64,000 bases of DNA from Carposina sasakii (lineage: Eukaryota > Arthropoda > Insecta > Lepidoptera > Carposinidae). Within the stretch, counting starts at the first letter, position 1, and each line of letters starts with the position of its first letter. Where the stretch lies: positions 6,262,001 through 6,326,000 of the forward strand of contig CP053167.1 in the NCBI GenBank assembly GCA_014607495.2. The letters run 5' to 3'. The position numbers and the translations under genes are program-made. The notes beneath the pieces were generated by a model. That model saw only the letters and a program-made list of their open reading frames with translations. It was not told the DNA's origin and made no database searches. Positions 50,666 through 63,932 of the stretch are shown in pieces.

Positions 50666-51871
50666 GCCCACGACCAAGAAATACCTATGTTTAGAACATA
50701 AATAATAACACTTTTATAGTCGATAATGTTGTATTAGAATATTTAAATTACAATTTTTGTACAGAGCACGTTACATATTATTGGATGAAGGATGGTGAAA
50801 GAAGAGAGTGAGTGATTGGTGAGCTAAAACTATTAAAAAGAAATATACATGCAAACAGGTTTGTCCAGAACAACCTATTTATTTTATTAAAGCAGCATTT
50901 TAGTCACCGCAATGCCATCACGTAGGTACTCTAGAGTGCGTTTCATCAAGTAAGTTTCTTTGGATGATGGCGCTAGTTACTATGTGAATGACTACATTAT
51001 CTGTGTTCCTGCATACAAGAAATGTTAGTTCTGATATCAGGCATAGGAGTTATTCCATGATACGGACTATTTCTTATTGCGCTCTCTCATCTATGGTATG
51101 TAGTGAATTAACGATTACGATTGCAATTAGTTTACTAGTTACTATCGTTCCACGCTTTAAGGTCAACATTAATGACGTTGGCCATTGTCTGATGTCCAAA
51201 TATGGTGAAGGGAGATCTTGTTTTGTTTGTCAAGTACCTAAAGTAAAGTTAAGTTCTTGGGGAATTTCAATTCGATTTAGACCTGATTGATAAATGACAT
51301 AAGCTTAGTAAACGTAGTAGGTTAGGTTAGTAGACAATTAGGTTAGTCTCATAGTAGAGACGCAGGGACTATCAGGGATTTGGTATCTCCTGGACTATCA
51401 CTACAGATGACAATAGGGATGTTTACTATGGGTGAATTTTAAGGACATTTTATGCTTCAGAATAAATCATCAAAATCATACCTACCTGTAAAATTACAAT
51501 ACGATTAAGTGTCCAAATGAGGTAGTAATAAGCTTTCAAAGTTAGATGGGCAAGTTAATTTTTTAAATGTGAAATTAATTGAAAATTACATTATCACATG
51601 ACCACCTGCATCATTTAAAGCAACTTTTGTTTAGTGACCATATTTATAAATGCAACATTTAATATAGCTGTAGAACAAAAGTTCTTTTACGCACGTACAA
51701 GTTACTGATAGAGTGACGTCACAATTGTGGTAGCCGTTTGTATGGAGCGTTTTTTGGCAAGTCTAAAATTGTGATTTTGAAATCGTTATATTTCGGAAAG
51801 TTTTCACGCTAGCGAAGTTTTTCTTTAGCAATTTTTTCTTTTATTTATGACCTTTCGATATAAAACAAATC

Positions 51872-52250
51872 AGACGTGTGCGTCGCGGTGGCGCGCCGGC
51901 ACCGCCGGCTTTTTTTCAGCCGCTGACGATTTTATTTTCGTCGTGAAATCGGCGTGACTTTTAAACGTTTGAAACCTTATTTTTAACCAAACCAGGTCCA
52001 GCGCCGCTGATACAGCTACGGCGCCGGCAGCTGTCAGCAGAAGCGTGCACAGCACATCCATTAGATTGCCAACTTTTGCGCACTTTCGAAGGTCTAGCGG
52101 GTAGGCGCATCGGGTACCTACCTACCTAAGATAAAAACTATGGAGATATATCTCAATTCTTCACGCCGAAAAGACGCCGAAATCACGCCGCCACCACCGA
52201 TTTTTGACCGGCGTCCTCCGCCGATAATTTTATCATCGGCGCACACGTCT
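51872..52250. mobile_element. MITE family F, GC-rich
   Basis: Terminal inverted repeat agacgtgtgcg and cgcacacgtct, 379 bp. The inside is full of short GC-rich palindromes around cggcgtga and gccgccacc. No ORF of note; the target duplication is not clear. Confidence 0.75.
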
Positions 52251-52339
52251 AATATAAATAAAAAAACCGTGAACGACCCTATTTACTAAAGTTTAAAATA
52301 TATCTTCTTCCACATTCATCAAATCCAACATCCAAAAAA

Positions 52340-52530
52340 AGGGATAGTCAGAACTGTTGAAGGAAATCCTGCGTTTGGCATAGCTGGTCCAAATTTAAAA
52401 GATCAGGACAGATGTAAAAGAGTGAGAGAATGCCCCTGAGCTCCTGTCGCCTTTTACGATATGCATGAAAGGAGATGGCACTGCTGTACCTACTTTTGAA
52501 TATTAGCCCCCCCATCAGCACAGGACTTAG
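52340..52530 (+). repeat. Family M repeat
   Basis: gggatagtcagaactgt to cccatcagcacagg. Confidence 0.75.
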
Positions 52531-52724
52531 GTATACAGGATATATCTTGCATGCTAGGTGCTCGGATCTGGTTTCTCGTGGCGATTGTAGTTAGTGCAAG
52601 TGCCTGTTTTCTCAGTTATGAGTTATCAGATCCGAGGTTCAGTGGAGGGTGTAGGGCCCGGTGGTGGGCGCATCCATAGTGAATGTTTGAACTTCCGAAT
52701 TGTAACGCCTAATACAATTTCATT

Positions 52725-53154
52725 TATACAGGGTGTTTTTTCGTTGCCACAGATAACGAAGGGCACGTACTCTATGTATACTTTATATTTTTATTTTTAT
52801 ATTTTTTTTGGCATAAGCTTACTTTATTTGATAGCTTATGCCAAAAAAAATGCTGGGAAACGATGTAAATTTTATTGAATTTTTTTTTAAGTACTTGATC
52901 GGGCGAAATTTATAGTGCCCAGTGTAAGCTAGTTTTTTCATAGACAGATATTAATTATTTCTCGTGAAAAAATCTTGCTACACGCGTCAATGTGCATTTG
53001 TGCAGAAAAACGCAGTCTATTTACTCAATTTTCGACCCTAATATTTTGGAAACCAGACACTTCCCAGGTATGCTTCCATGGAGAAAAATTATCGTGATGA
53101 TGAGGAGATTCCGTAGTTTTTGGAAACGTTGATGACCAAAAATCATCCTGTATA
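52725..53154 (+). mobile_element. MITE family A, copy 4, full length
   Basis: tatacagggtgttttttcgt to aaaatcatcctgtata. An extra internal hairpin (ttggcataagctt and aagcttatgcca-like) lies near 52808-52845. Confidence 0.85.
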
Positions 53155-53649
53155 ATTAAAGGATTATAGGTAAGATGTCATTCGAAAAATATAAAGGTAA
53201 GGCGTACCCCAAGGCGTTGTCATAGATCTAATTTCTCATCTGACTATACTAACCGCAGCCGCGGGTTTCCTCATTCTTGCACCTTGATTTGTGCACGTTA
53301 AACTGCATTAGCGTTCTGACCGCACGCGCTATCATATTACTTATTCAATATAATAGGTATAATATCGCTATTCATTTCGAGAATTTGCTCAAGATTCATA
53401 CAGTACCTACCTAACATTTTGTTTGATGTAATTGAACGTATCCAAGAAAAAAAAGTTATGTAAATGCTTTATGGTTTATAATTATTATGTATGGAAGATC
53501 TAGAAGAAGTAGGTTCCAGACCCTACGTCTTCCGCAGACTATCCTATCTCATAACTCATTATTACAATCACAGACCGGAGAAACCTGATCCGAGCACCTA
53601 GCATAGCTGCTTCTATCGAAAAGTAACGCCTGATAGATTACTACGGGTA

Positions 53650-53985
53650 CTACCTAATAATACTATAAATGCGAAAGAAGGTAAGTTTGTTTGTTTGCTA
53701 CCTCTTCTCGCTTTATGTATAATCACGCCATTATCCCTTACGGGGTAGGCAGAGCACCAAGGGCCGATAGCACCACATGGTACCACTTCTGACCAATTTT
53801 AAGGATATAGTTGAGATGTAGTAGTGACAGGTTCGGTTAGTATCGCCTACAAAACACCAATACCCTTTTGTCTTTATTTATTTAAACAATTTTCTTAAAA
53901 TTTTGCATATACTACATTTGGAAGTACTGAGAAGGATATAAGATATACGTTCATGTGGACGTGGTCGCGGGGCAAAAGCTAATTT
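53650..53985 (+). repeat. Family O repeat with nested family N
   Basis: Starts ataatactataaatgcgaaa and ends with tgtggacgtggtcgcggggc. A reversed family N copy (53717-53877) splits it. Confidence 0.75.
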
Positions 53986-54782
53986 AGTATCTATAATACA
54001 TACTTTATTTTCTGGTTTATGTTGTAGTAAGTGTTTGGCCTCCATTAATCACGGTTATCCAAGGATTTAAAAAGTAATCAACGTTTCGATATTTTTAAAC
54101 ACTAAAATCTTACATTGTATACCTATACAAAAAATGATCTCTTATCGACTCATAAAAATAAGGTTACAATTAACAATGTATAAATCTTTAGATCATGTCC
54201 TTCCGTATCGGTGGTCAGATTGCATTTATATATTAGTAAATTATTAGTTATGTACTTCCGTGATAAGCTCAACTATACCTAGTTGCTATCAAAGTACAAA
54301 TACCCGGTCCTCGTCATTATCCTACCCTGTTTCCAGTAATTTTCAATCATCATAATATATTTACGAGTATAATATACTTATATGTATCATCTTACATGAC
54401 TCTAAGTTCGATGATCTTATAAAGGTCGAGATCCTATCCTTAAGTATATTCTCTGCAACAAAATTCTATACTTTTGTGCACGTAAAGCAACTCTGAAACT
54501 GCGGCGAGCATTACACCATTCATTATCCTCGCGAATGACGCAAAAAGCGCAATAAAAGTTGCGCAGGCGCCGACCGACGCTCCCGCCATCTTTTGTTTTG
54601 TGCTTTTTATTCCCCATTTCATTTTGTTGCTGCGCGGTTGTGAACGGTTATGCGTGAAACAATAAACTGTGGCTAGTCGACACTTTGGGAACATACTTTT
54701 TATTTATAGCAGCTTTAATGAGAAAGAAATATTACTTTGCGTAACTAACAGCTTATCCTACAGAAATATCCCACTTTCTAAA

Positions 54783-55052
54783 TATACAGGGTGTAACAGA
54801 AAGGGTATGTTAAGCGAAAAGCTATGTAAATAGCCCAGTATAGAGAACCTATTTCCAAAATTTGAGACTCGAAATCACATGTTTATTTTTCTAGATTGTA
54901 TGAAAATTTTAGAGTTGTTTAGTAATTCGCCATACTATCTGAAAAAATTAACATGTTATTTCGAGTCTGAAATTTTGTGGATCGGTTCCTTTTAGTGAGC
55001 TATTTACATAGCTTCTCGCTTAACATACCCCTTTTGTTACACCCTGTATACA
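54783..55052. mobile_element. MITE family C, copy 1, complete
   Basis: Near-perfect palindrome of 270 bp: tatacagggtgtaacagaaa at the left and gttacaccctgtata at the right, with inner arms gggtatgttaagcgaaaagc and gcttctcgcttaacatacc. Confidence 0.9.
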
Positions 55053-55658
55053 GAGATCGATCTAACTGTATCACTTTTGACACTTGGAGAGTGTAAAAGT
55101 GTGGGATATAGCAATCCCTCAGAAATGAAATATAATGGTATTAACATTTCTCAGTAGTTATAGGAATTATGTCCATCGATACTGTCTGGAAAAATAAAAA
55201 TTTTGTTTCGGGTCTCAAAGTGGACCTGTCTACTGAATCTGCAAGTTCTCAGTAATGGCCTATTTTAAAAGCCTTATATGTAAAGCCAAAATTACAAACT
55301 TTATCTCTATCTATCTCTCTATAATATTAGTTAAGAAAATGTTTCTTCACAGATCGGTTTGTGTTGAAAACCATCCGAGTATCTTGTGGTTATGCTGTTA
55401 ACGCATTTGCCTGATTGCCTCTGCGGTGGGCTATGAATTATGGAGATGGTTCGATGGGAAGCCGTTGCTTAATATGCTGAATAGGATTGGCTCACTTACA
55501 CTGACTGTTTGTTATTCTTTAGCTAGTTGCTCCTCTGATGAGGGAAGTGTTTATTCTTAACCGACTTCGAAAGAGAGGATATTACGATTATGGTTATCAA
55601 TGAAACATTCAATTTAAACGAAATTTTATATTAGATTATTATGTTAGATAATTTGTTA

Positions 55659-55948
55659 GGCCGCGTTGCCATTAGGCAAACAGTGAGCGGCCGACAGTTT
55701 GCTTCCAGTTTGCCTCTCTATACATTTTAAATGGAGTGTCCATATAGTGCGTAATGTACGCAGTTTGCGACGTTTCGCTTGCCGACTCATTCTGATTTGC
55801 AGCGAATGATGCGCGCTGTCGGCGGCGCAGTTTGCTCACTACGCTCTAGTTCGCCGCTCAGTTGATATTGAGTTAGCGACCGATACGCCACTCAGAATCA
55901 GTCAGCGAACAGTCAGCCGCTCACTGTTCGCCTAATGGGGATGCGGCC
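55659..55948. mobile_element. Harbinger-like MITE (family E)
   Basis: 290 bp with ends GGCCGC and GCGGCC; the inverted similarity runs over about 35 bp (ccattaggc, aacagtgagcggc). Exact TTA flanks (55656-55658 and 55949-55951) match the 3-bp TWA target of PIF/Harbinger elements. The inside is rich in gtttgc and gctgac palindromes. Confidence 0.85.
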
Positions 55949-56949
55949 TTATAGAAATGTGGATGGATGGATACTGCGAGCGATGCGAGTGCCTAATTTA
56001 CATAAGTCGCATGTAAAAGTTTTTTCTGAGATCTATGTGCATAATTTACTAAACATAATTGTAAAAAAAAACAGTAACTACCTCTAAGAATACAAGGTAA
56101 GAGGCAAAGGTTAAAGGTCAGTACTCAAATACATACGTCGTGATAGTTGAATAATTCCAGTTGATTTTGGAGATACGACTAAGTAACATTTTTATAGGAT
56201 AGGTGCTGTACTTAAGTCCCTAGCGACTGTAGGTATATTCGAGGTGCCTAAGCATAATAGTGACGAGAAACCGCCAACAGCAGCGGCTTATCCGAAGTGA
56301 CTTCTTTGGACTAGGCGCAGAATATTTCACAAATCTACCGGGCAGTGTAGAAAGAGGTATCAGACCTCAACCAAAAGCAATAAATTTAGATATACGTTAT
56401 AAATTTAGATATATAACGTAAATGAAGTTGTGCTAGAGTAGACATTTCTATCAGTTTGAGATGTGTTGACTTGTAATGATTAATTAGACGTAAACAACAT
56501 ATCAGACACAAACAGAAACAATACTTACAACATGGACGTGCAGAAGTTAAACAACTTAAACGCGACCAGTAACAGGATCTGACACGTAGCCATATCATAA
56601 ACAGTACGTAAAAATAAACATCACATAAAAATAAACATAATCAGAAACAAACCATGACCTAGCCCAACGCTTGTCGCCAAGTAGTCGCGACTTTCTTACA
56701 AACTTTACGTTACTTGTAAAGCTAATTTGTATCCCAAAAGATACTTTAACACGTATTGGTAAGGTGCAGCCAGGTTTTTGGTGGATGCAGGAGAGTTGGT
56801 TAGTTCCTTTCGTCTGGACGCGACGATCACGGTCGAGGGACTATACTAATAAACTGTGGCTATTATATCCGAATAGAAAGTGGCCTTTGTTTATTAAACA
56901 AAATCATACCTACTTAGTCGAAGTCGGTGAATAGTTAAACCATAATTTT

Positions 56950-57870
56950 TTTAAAACGAAAAACCGACTTCCACCCAAAACTCGAGCTTACTAAACTAAA
57001 ATTTTACTAAAGGGAAAATATATATTGCGTTAAGCCGTGTACGACGTTTAGAAGGCATAATATTGTCAGATTTATATGCCAGCAAATTATTAAATAGGCC
57101 ACATGACAAAAGAGAGAAATGACTAGGCTTCGAAACTTTACGTCTGACAATATATAAGCAACATATAATTACACTCCTTCTTCCCGCCCTGTTCCCAATC
57201 ATTTGGGGTCGGTGCAATATGTAGGTAGGTACTTTTCTTTCAGTCATCCCTTTATCCGTCATCTCGTTATTCTCATGTCTACTTCTTTCTCTATAACCAT
57301 ATTACTTCGGACACGGCTTAACGCAACATATATTTATACGACTTAACACAATTATCTTCATCTTCATAAGCCTATTGCAGTCCACTACTGGACGTAGGCT
57401 TCCCCTGCCATAGGGGGATTTTGTTACTAAAAAGTTCCACTATCTGTTTTTCGGCGGCTCCATCATCAGACCCTCGTTTCCTTTATATTATGTGTAGCTG
57501 ACCAAAATTCTCTATAGAAATCTAAAAACGGACTACTCGTGCCTATTATATTTGAGGATATCCCTAGATTCCTTAGAGATTCCATCATCAGATGTTATGT
57601 TTTATATGTAGGTGACTAAAACGCTCAGTAAAAGTGTAAAAACAGACTACATGTGCCTACAATATTCGAGGATTGCCCTCGATTTCTCCAAGATCCCATC
57701 ATCAGATCCTGATGTGGTGAATATGGGACCAACCTGGAAGTATACCATGACCAACTATTAAAAAAAAATTAAATCGGTTCATAAATGACGTAGTTCTGAG
57801 GTAACACACATAAAAAAAAACATACAGACGAATTGATAACCTCTATTTTTGAAGTCGGTTAATAATAAGA
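56950..57870 (+). repeat. Family P repeat, full length
   Basis: Begins aaaacgaaaaaccgacttcc and ends tttttgaagtcggttaata. The inside includes the ttcttcccgccctgttccca, acggcttaacgcaac and family L core segments. Confidence 0.8.
57363..57425 (+). repeat. Family L core inside family P
   Basis: cctattgcagtccactactg then gacgtaggc, then ccatagggggattttg. An old insertion shared with the 18690 copy of family P. Confidence 0.7.
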
Positions 57871-60229
57871 ATTGTAAAGATTGCAGGTAGCGCTTTTGTC
57901 AAAACTCTTTTTAAAATGTCATGATTCTACCCATAGATAGACAAGCTAGAGATGGTCCAACTACGTCATACCTGCGACGGGTAAATAAGTTATTTATCAC
58001 TTTATTCATTAATGTCTCAATATTCTTGGACAGGTCTTCTAATTGGTGGGCTATTTTTAACCGATTTAAAAAAAGGAGGATGTTTCTCAATTCGACCGTA
58101 TATATGCTTTTCATAGCATACGATCGTACCTTGTACTCGTATGTAATGTGCTACTTAACTTCATTGTTGTTACGAAAATACTTATAACATTATCTTTTTC
58201 CTGCACACATTTCTTCACCACTGTTCCTTTTAGTTAATAGAAGCGTAACGTAAGTTCTTCCGTTTTTGTTCATTTATAGTCTTTATTGCCGGATTTATAG
58301 AGCTCTAAACAATATTAAAACTTGTTACTGTGTGTGGTATTATGATTCTTGCTGCAACTGTAGTCAACACTGTATTGTTTCGGGCCCTTATAAGGTAACT
58401 TAAATATGTACGGTGCGTTACTTTATGGAGGAAATATGTTCAATGTAATGGTCAAGTCAAGATTAATTTATAGAAAACAATGGGAGGTTAGAAAAGCTTT
58501 TAAGAATCCTGTTGTTGACAATTTTATACAACTTTTAAAGTCAGGAAAAGGATGGTTGTTCAAGCTACATAGTTTGACTATTCCTATTTCGGAGTGTAGT
58601 GTAGTCCTAAGTTTGATTCTTGACAGTGGTCTATGCCAAAATACTCATTTGCCCGCATTTATTCCTTACTTGCGTCATTTTGCTGTGTTTCTGATTCCCT
58701 TAATATGCAGATCATCCAAGTGTTTAGCCAATGTTTAGACTAATTTAACTGATTGGTGTTATACGTTATTAAAGGTTTGCCATAAATGTTTATGTGCAGT
58801 ACAGATGCAGTGCTTAGTATCTGTCTGTCATGTGTCTAGTAGCTTTTAAGTGGTTTATAGAGCCTTGACATATGGTTGAGACGCAGTCTTATGCATTTCT
58901 ATTAATCTATGCATTTTGCTTGTTTATATACTTGGAAGTGTTTTAAATAAGTCTAGAATTTCTGACTTCACTGCCTTTTAACGGAATTTTAACTGCTAAT
59001 CGACTTACTTTTTCACTATGCTAAACCTCTTACATGGGAAATTTTAAAATTGTGCTATGTACGTATTTTCTTGTTAAATGGCAAAGTAAAGCCCTTCATG
59101 ACGAATCGGCGCAAGGAGGCAGGAGCGTCATCCTGACGAGACGACGGCCCATTTCCTCTTTTTGAGCCGTCATGACTTCAAGTCATGAGTCATGTATGTT
59201 TCATTAACGAAGTCCTGCGGATTTTAATGGAACTAAACAATGTAAATGAAACAGTGCCAGTTTTACAAAGACACTGGCGCTTATGCTATAGAACTTCATT
59301 AGTCCATGAGTCATGTAATAATGCTGACTGTTCTTGGTACAGAGTTTTAAGGCATATTATTATATACTCCATTGTTTTATGGTTAAAAACGTTATGCTGA
59401 CTTCTTTCTGTTTTTATTTGATGCTCTACATCCTGTCTACATCAGGAGTGGCCGACATTTTGGACTCAAGATGAGACCCTGTGCGATTAGATTTTTCGCC
59501 TTACCACGATCAACTGGAGTAGTTCGGCCGTTTGGCCACTCAGAATCAATAACTTAAAAAAAAATTGTTCTCTGCATCTATAACCCATAACAATCTGGCG
59601 CCAAAAATTAAGCTACATGAGCTAATTAAACATTCCTTCTAGCTTTCAGGGACAAAAAACTGAATCAGTCATAATTTCTAATTGACAAAGTGTATGCCAA
59701 AATCATCAAACTTACTCCTAATTAATACATTCGTGGCTGAATGTGCGCAGGAGTGGGCGCGGCACATTGACACCGGCCGCGGCCCACTGTTCCGTGTTAT
59801 TGATCCAAGCGATCGATCACCGAATATAGATCCACGCATTAGGGACGGCCTGGATTCTCGAATGGGAGCTGTTTCTGGTTTCGGATGTTGAACTTGAACA
59901 GCGGATATAGTGCCAATTGCAAGTCTATAAAATTATTGCCTGAATGTCTAAGCATCGAAAGTGGAATTAGCCTCTTTTTGTGTCAAGCTTTTTTAGGTGA
60001 TTCTAAAGGCAATATTTAAAATAGAGCCCATAATTTATCTCTTGGGATCTACAATTTTACCTGCTCCTGTGGGTTTACTAAAAATATACAGTGTACACGA
60101 TGAATAAACATACGATTATCCAATCAATTTGACTAGCTCTACATTCTGTGGGGCTTGATAGCGTTTGGCTACCTTTCCAAATCGGTCGGAGTTAACATGC
60201 CCTAGCGCATGGCTCAGTGATTCTTGTCA

Positions 60230-60382
60230 GTTCAGTTGCTCTGGTGCATCGATCGTAGTGAACGTTCGTTTGTCGATCCATCGGAATAATATTGATCGTT
60301 CAAATAGATCCTTCTCTAGTGCTGTTCGTTGAGTTTTTATAGTGCTAATCCTGTGATTTCTGAAAAGTTTGTTAACATTTTT
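60230..60382 (+). promoter_or_regulatory. Candidate downstream promoter and untranslated exon
   Basis: A tcagttc initiator-like motif (60228-60236) is followed about 30 bp on by gaacgttcg, similar to insect downstream promoter elements. A donor gtatgt follows at 60383. The stretch stands out from the AT-rich surroundings and matches no repeat in the window. No ATG frame leads to the donor, so it would be untranslated. Confidence 0.3.
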
Positions 60383-61428
60383 GGTATGTTTAATTGATTT
60401 TTTATAGCTTCACCTAAGATATTAAAAATAATTTATTTTATCTTTTTAGATAAGAGTGATAGTGGTTTGAGTAACTTTTATAATATTCTGTAGATCATCC
60501 CTGGAGCGTTATTGTCCGTAAACTAAATTTAGTTTTCGACTTGTTAGACATATTTTTAAATAATATTTACTACATGATTAAATAAAAGTAATTAAGAGCA
60601 GGTTAATTCAGCGGGGTTTTAATGTTTAAAGATGTTTAAAAAAGTTAATTTCGTTTAATGTTCGAACACGTTTCGTGTCTGTTATTACTCCACTCACATG
60701 TACGAATATTAAATTATTCTCACGTATAATTGAATAACCTGTTTGGGCTTCTTAATTGATGTCGAGATCTTTTTTGCCATCATCACCGAAACTACCTTTT
60801 GAGTCACCTTCATCGTCATCGCTGTAGGTGGTTGGGCAGCTCTAATAAATTGGCCATTCGATATAAGGTTAAATAGATGATAGTGTTGTCAATAACATTA
60901 TCTATTGTTTATATAACACATCTATATTTTATTCTATTGTATATCTCATGTAAAGATACTATGTTTATTGATGTTTCAATGTCGTTACCGAATTGTGTTG
61001 ATATAATTTGTAGTAATTACCTGATAATGCAGTTATACCTATTGGTATAAATTATATAATCTAAACACATATAAATATGTTCAAATATATAAGTTTCTGA
61101 GAAGATTCGGTTATGTACTTTCAGGTGACTGGTAAATATAGAAGGGAGTACAAGGAAGGGAAGGGTAGGAACCTTCATATTAATTATGAATATCATAGTT
61201 TATGAGAGGCTTTAAGAAAACGAACGAAAGCTTAATGAGGCACACATATTTGTGAGAGAAGTTGATTTACTACTAAACTAAAAGATACCTCTACTTACAA
61301 ATTAAGTTAATATTCCCATTCATCATAGAAAGTTGTGTTTGTTGCTATCTAGGTTAATATGTATACAAAAATATTTATTAAACGTACCAACGTATGCATT
61401 CCCAAAATAATGTATGTGACGTTTTGTG

Positions 61429-61577
61429 AGAATTGTTGCTATGAATGAATAATTATTCAATTCAATGTTTGGCTTAGTAGGTAAGCTTATGATTACTATG
61501 CAAACATTTACTTTACCTAAGATAGCTATATATCAAACATTGAATTGAATAATGATTCATTCATAGCAACTATTCTC
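61429..61577. mobile_element. Palindromic MITE (family I)
   Basis: Arms of about 45 bp: gaattgttgctatgaatgaa and its near reverse complement, through to caatgtttg and caaacattg. Only about 55 bp lie between the arms. Confidence 0.85.
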
Positions 61578-63906
61578 GTTATATTTTTAGAGGTCACGAT
61601 CATCACGTCTTTATAAAATGTCCTAACTGTAATGAATGACATGTAAAAGGAGGTTTCTATAAAATTTACAATCAAGGTCACTTTGGTTATTGGTTAATTT
61701 TACTTTAGGCCCATTTTTCCAATGGTTAGCCTAGCTTTGGGACAAATTTGATGCTGTCTTTCTCTTAAACTTGATCAGGATAGAGACAGCATCAGCTTTA
61801 TCCTCCTATACTTTTTTCCCCACCTCCCCAAATGAATGGACCCTTGTGTGATGTTTTTCAAAAGTCAATAAGTTTCCGGCACATGTAAGTGTTTTGTACC
61901 GGATGAAAACGATTAATTTTGAGATGCTGTTCCGAGTGTTACAAAAACAGACAATTTACGACTTTCAGAAATTGACAACGATTTATACAATGCTATTGAT
62001 ATCTTGCTGAAAAAACACCGCAGTTTCTTTATTGCACTATCAAAAATATTACAAAGGCCATCTTAATGCTATAAGGGATTCTAATCCAGTTAACAAGGAT
62101 TGCTTACATACATTATATTCAAGCAAATTTGTATTTACATCTTATTAACATGTGGTATCGTAACTAAAAGGCGACAACCGCAATTACTGTTATGTTGCAT
62201 AATTTCTAAACTAAAAGCAAACCTAAACATCTTCCTGTATAGGTACAAGTACCTAATCATAGTATGCCCAATAGACAAATTATTAGGTATATTAAAGTGA
62301 AAACAAATTAATTTTGTCCCCATTTTCCACATTCCCCGATAAAGAGCAATTAAACGGCCCTTCGACAACATTATTGATCGACTTCAATCAAGACCAATCA
62401 TTTAATTTTATGAGGACAAATATGGGCGAAGAAATGCAAGCTTTTTCAATATTTTTAATCACGGCAACCATTTACGAATGAAAGATTAATGAGGTTTTTC
62501 TCGTCTCTGCAAAGTAGATAGATATGGTGATTGCAAAAAGATATTTAATTAACACCAAAGATTGACTATATCGTAAATAGAGGAATATTGATTAGTTTGC
62601 TACTGATCATAAATGGCTTAGCGTTAAGAATATTTAATGATTCATAGTTCATGATTGAATAGTTCATGCACTCAATTATTATGAGCCCGTTGAACTTGAT
62701 GAAACATTTTAGCCATTGGAAGTCCACAGCTGGATATATGCGATAAAGAACTTAGTTAATAAAATCTAGAGATTTCAATCATTGAAGAAAACCTCTCTTA
62801 CATAATGATTATAATTTATAACAAAGATTTTACGGATGGTACTTACTTACAAAGAATCTCTTTAATGTGCTTAGGTACTTAGACGTACCCGATGAGAAAT
62901 ACATCGATAAGCCATAATGACAAAAGTAATGACGAGAGGAATCCTTTGGCTGTAGATAACGATGCAAACGTGGTTCGTAAAGACGATAATGGCCACGTGT
63001 GCGCTACTATGTGGGCGTCCTATAGACGCAACAAAAAGATCCAATGAAAAATAAACAATGATGCTGCTACTGCTTTATGTGCGCTATTAAATTTGTCTAC
63101 TTGATTACTAAAGTATGTAGTTTATTTTATATCTAATAAGTATTAAGGTAACCTTAAATTTTTCAACACCCTTTCTTGATAATTTTTTTTGCCCTAATAT
63201 ATAGGTACTTTAAAATTTTAGGAATGTCGATACTTGATAAATGAGAGTGATTTATTATCAAAACAAGATAGGATAAAAGTAAGTTTTCTCTGACAATGTT
63301 ATCGACTAGTATACAAGTATGGCTATGAAAGTTTCGTATCATAAATTAGATAAGACTTAGCCAATTCATAGAATGCTGCGTGAGCGCGATAATAACATTT
63401 ATACTGGTACTAATTTATAATGATTATAAACTAGGTCGAACAAAAATCATGTAACTATAGAATTTTAATGAAAGACTTTCAACAATGGATTTTTCGCTAT
63501 CACGGTTCTTTGCACCGTTCGGATGTGGCAACATCATTATCAATGTAGGAACACTCTACATTGCCAACAGTTGCAACATTGATTACCTAAATGAAGTAAT
63601 GGAAGCCCTTTATCACGGTTTCGCCAGCGGATGTAACATTGCAGGTATCAAGCCAACATTGAGAGAGGATGTGCGCTTGACGGGATATACAAAAAGAGAG
63701 ATTTTTTATGCAGTTTAGTCATGGGAATTGATACTGGCAGTCTGGTTGTTAACAAAAAATGGATGATAGTGAGAGGGGTCGTTAGTTTTTGACAGGTGTT
63801 ATCTAATTTTCACTTTACTATCATATTTTGTTCTACTAATTATTTGTATCTATATTTAGAATTTATAGTTAGTATTACAGATAATAGCTTGCTCGTCTTA
63901 GCGGGG

Positions 63907-63932
63907 GCACTACCCGGGGTGCCCCCAGATTT
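63907..63932. repeat. GC-rich hairpin
   Basis: gggggcac and gtgccccc pair around a short loop in AT-rich sequence near the window end. It may be the edge of a repeat that continues outside. Confidence 0.5.

Noticed and set aside
51870..52061. Minus-strand ORF with a hydrophobic start
   Set aside because: It lies within the GC-rich MITE; no gene signal.
59682..59891. Plus-strand 69-codon ORF with a GC-rich half after a cag acceptor
   Set aside because: Tested as the next ANKS1 exon: in the required phase it meets a stop after six codons, and it does not resemble a SAM domain.
63485..63718. 77-codon ORF near the window end
   Set aside because: No recognisable family, no splice or promoter context, and isolated in AT-rich sequence.
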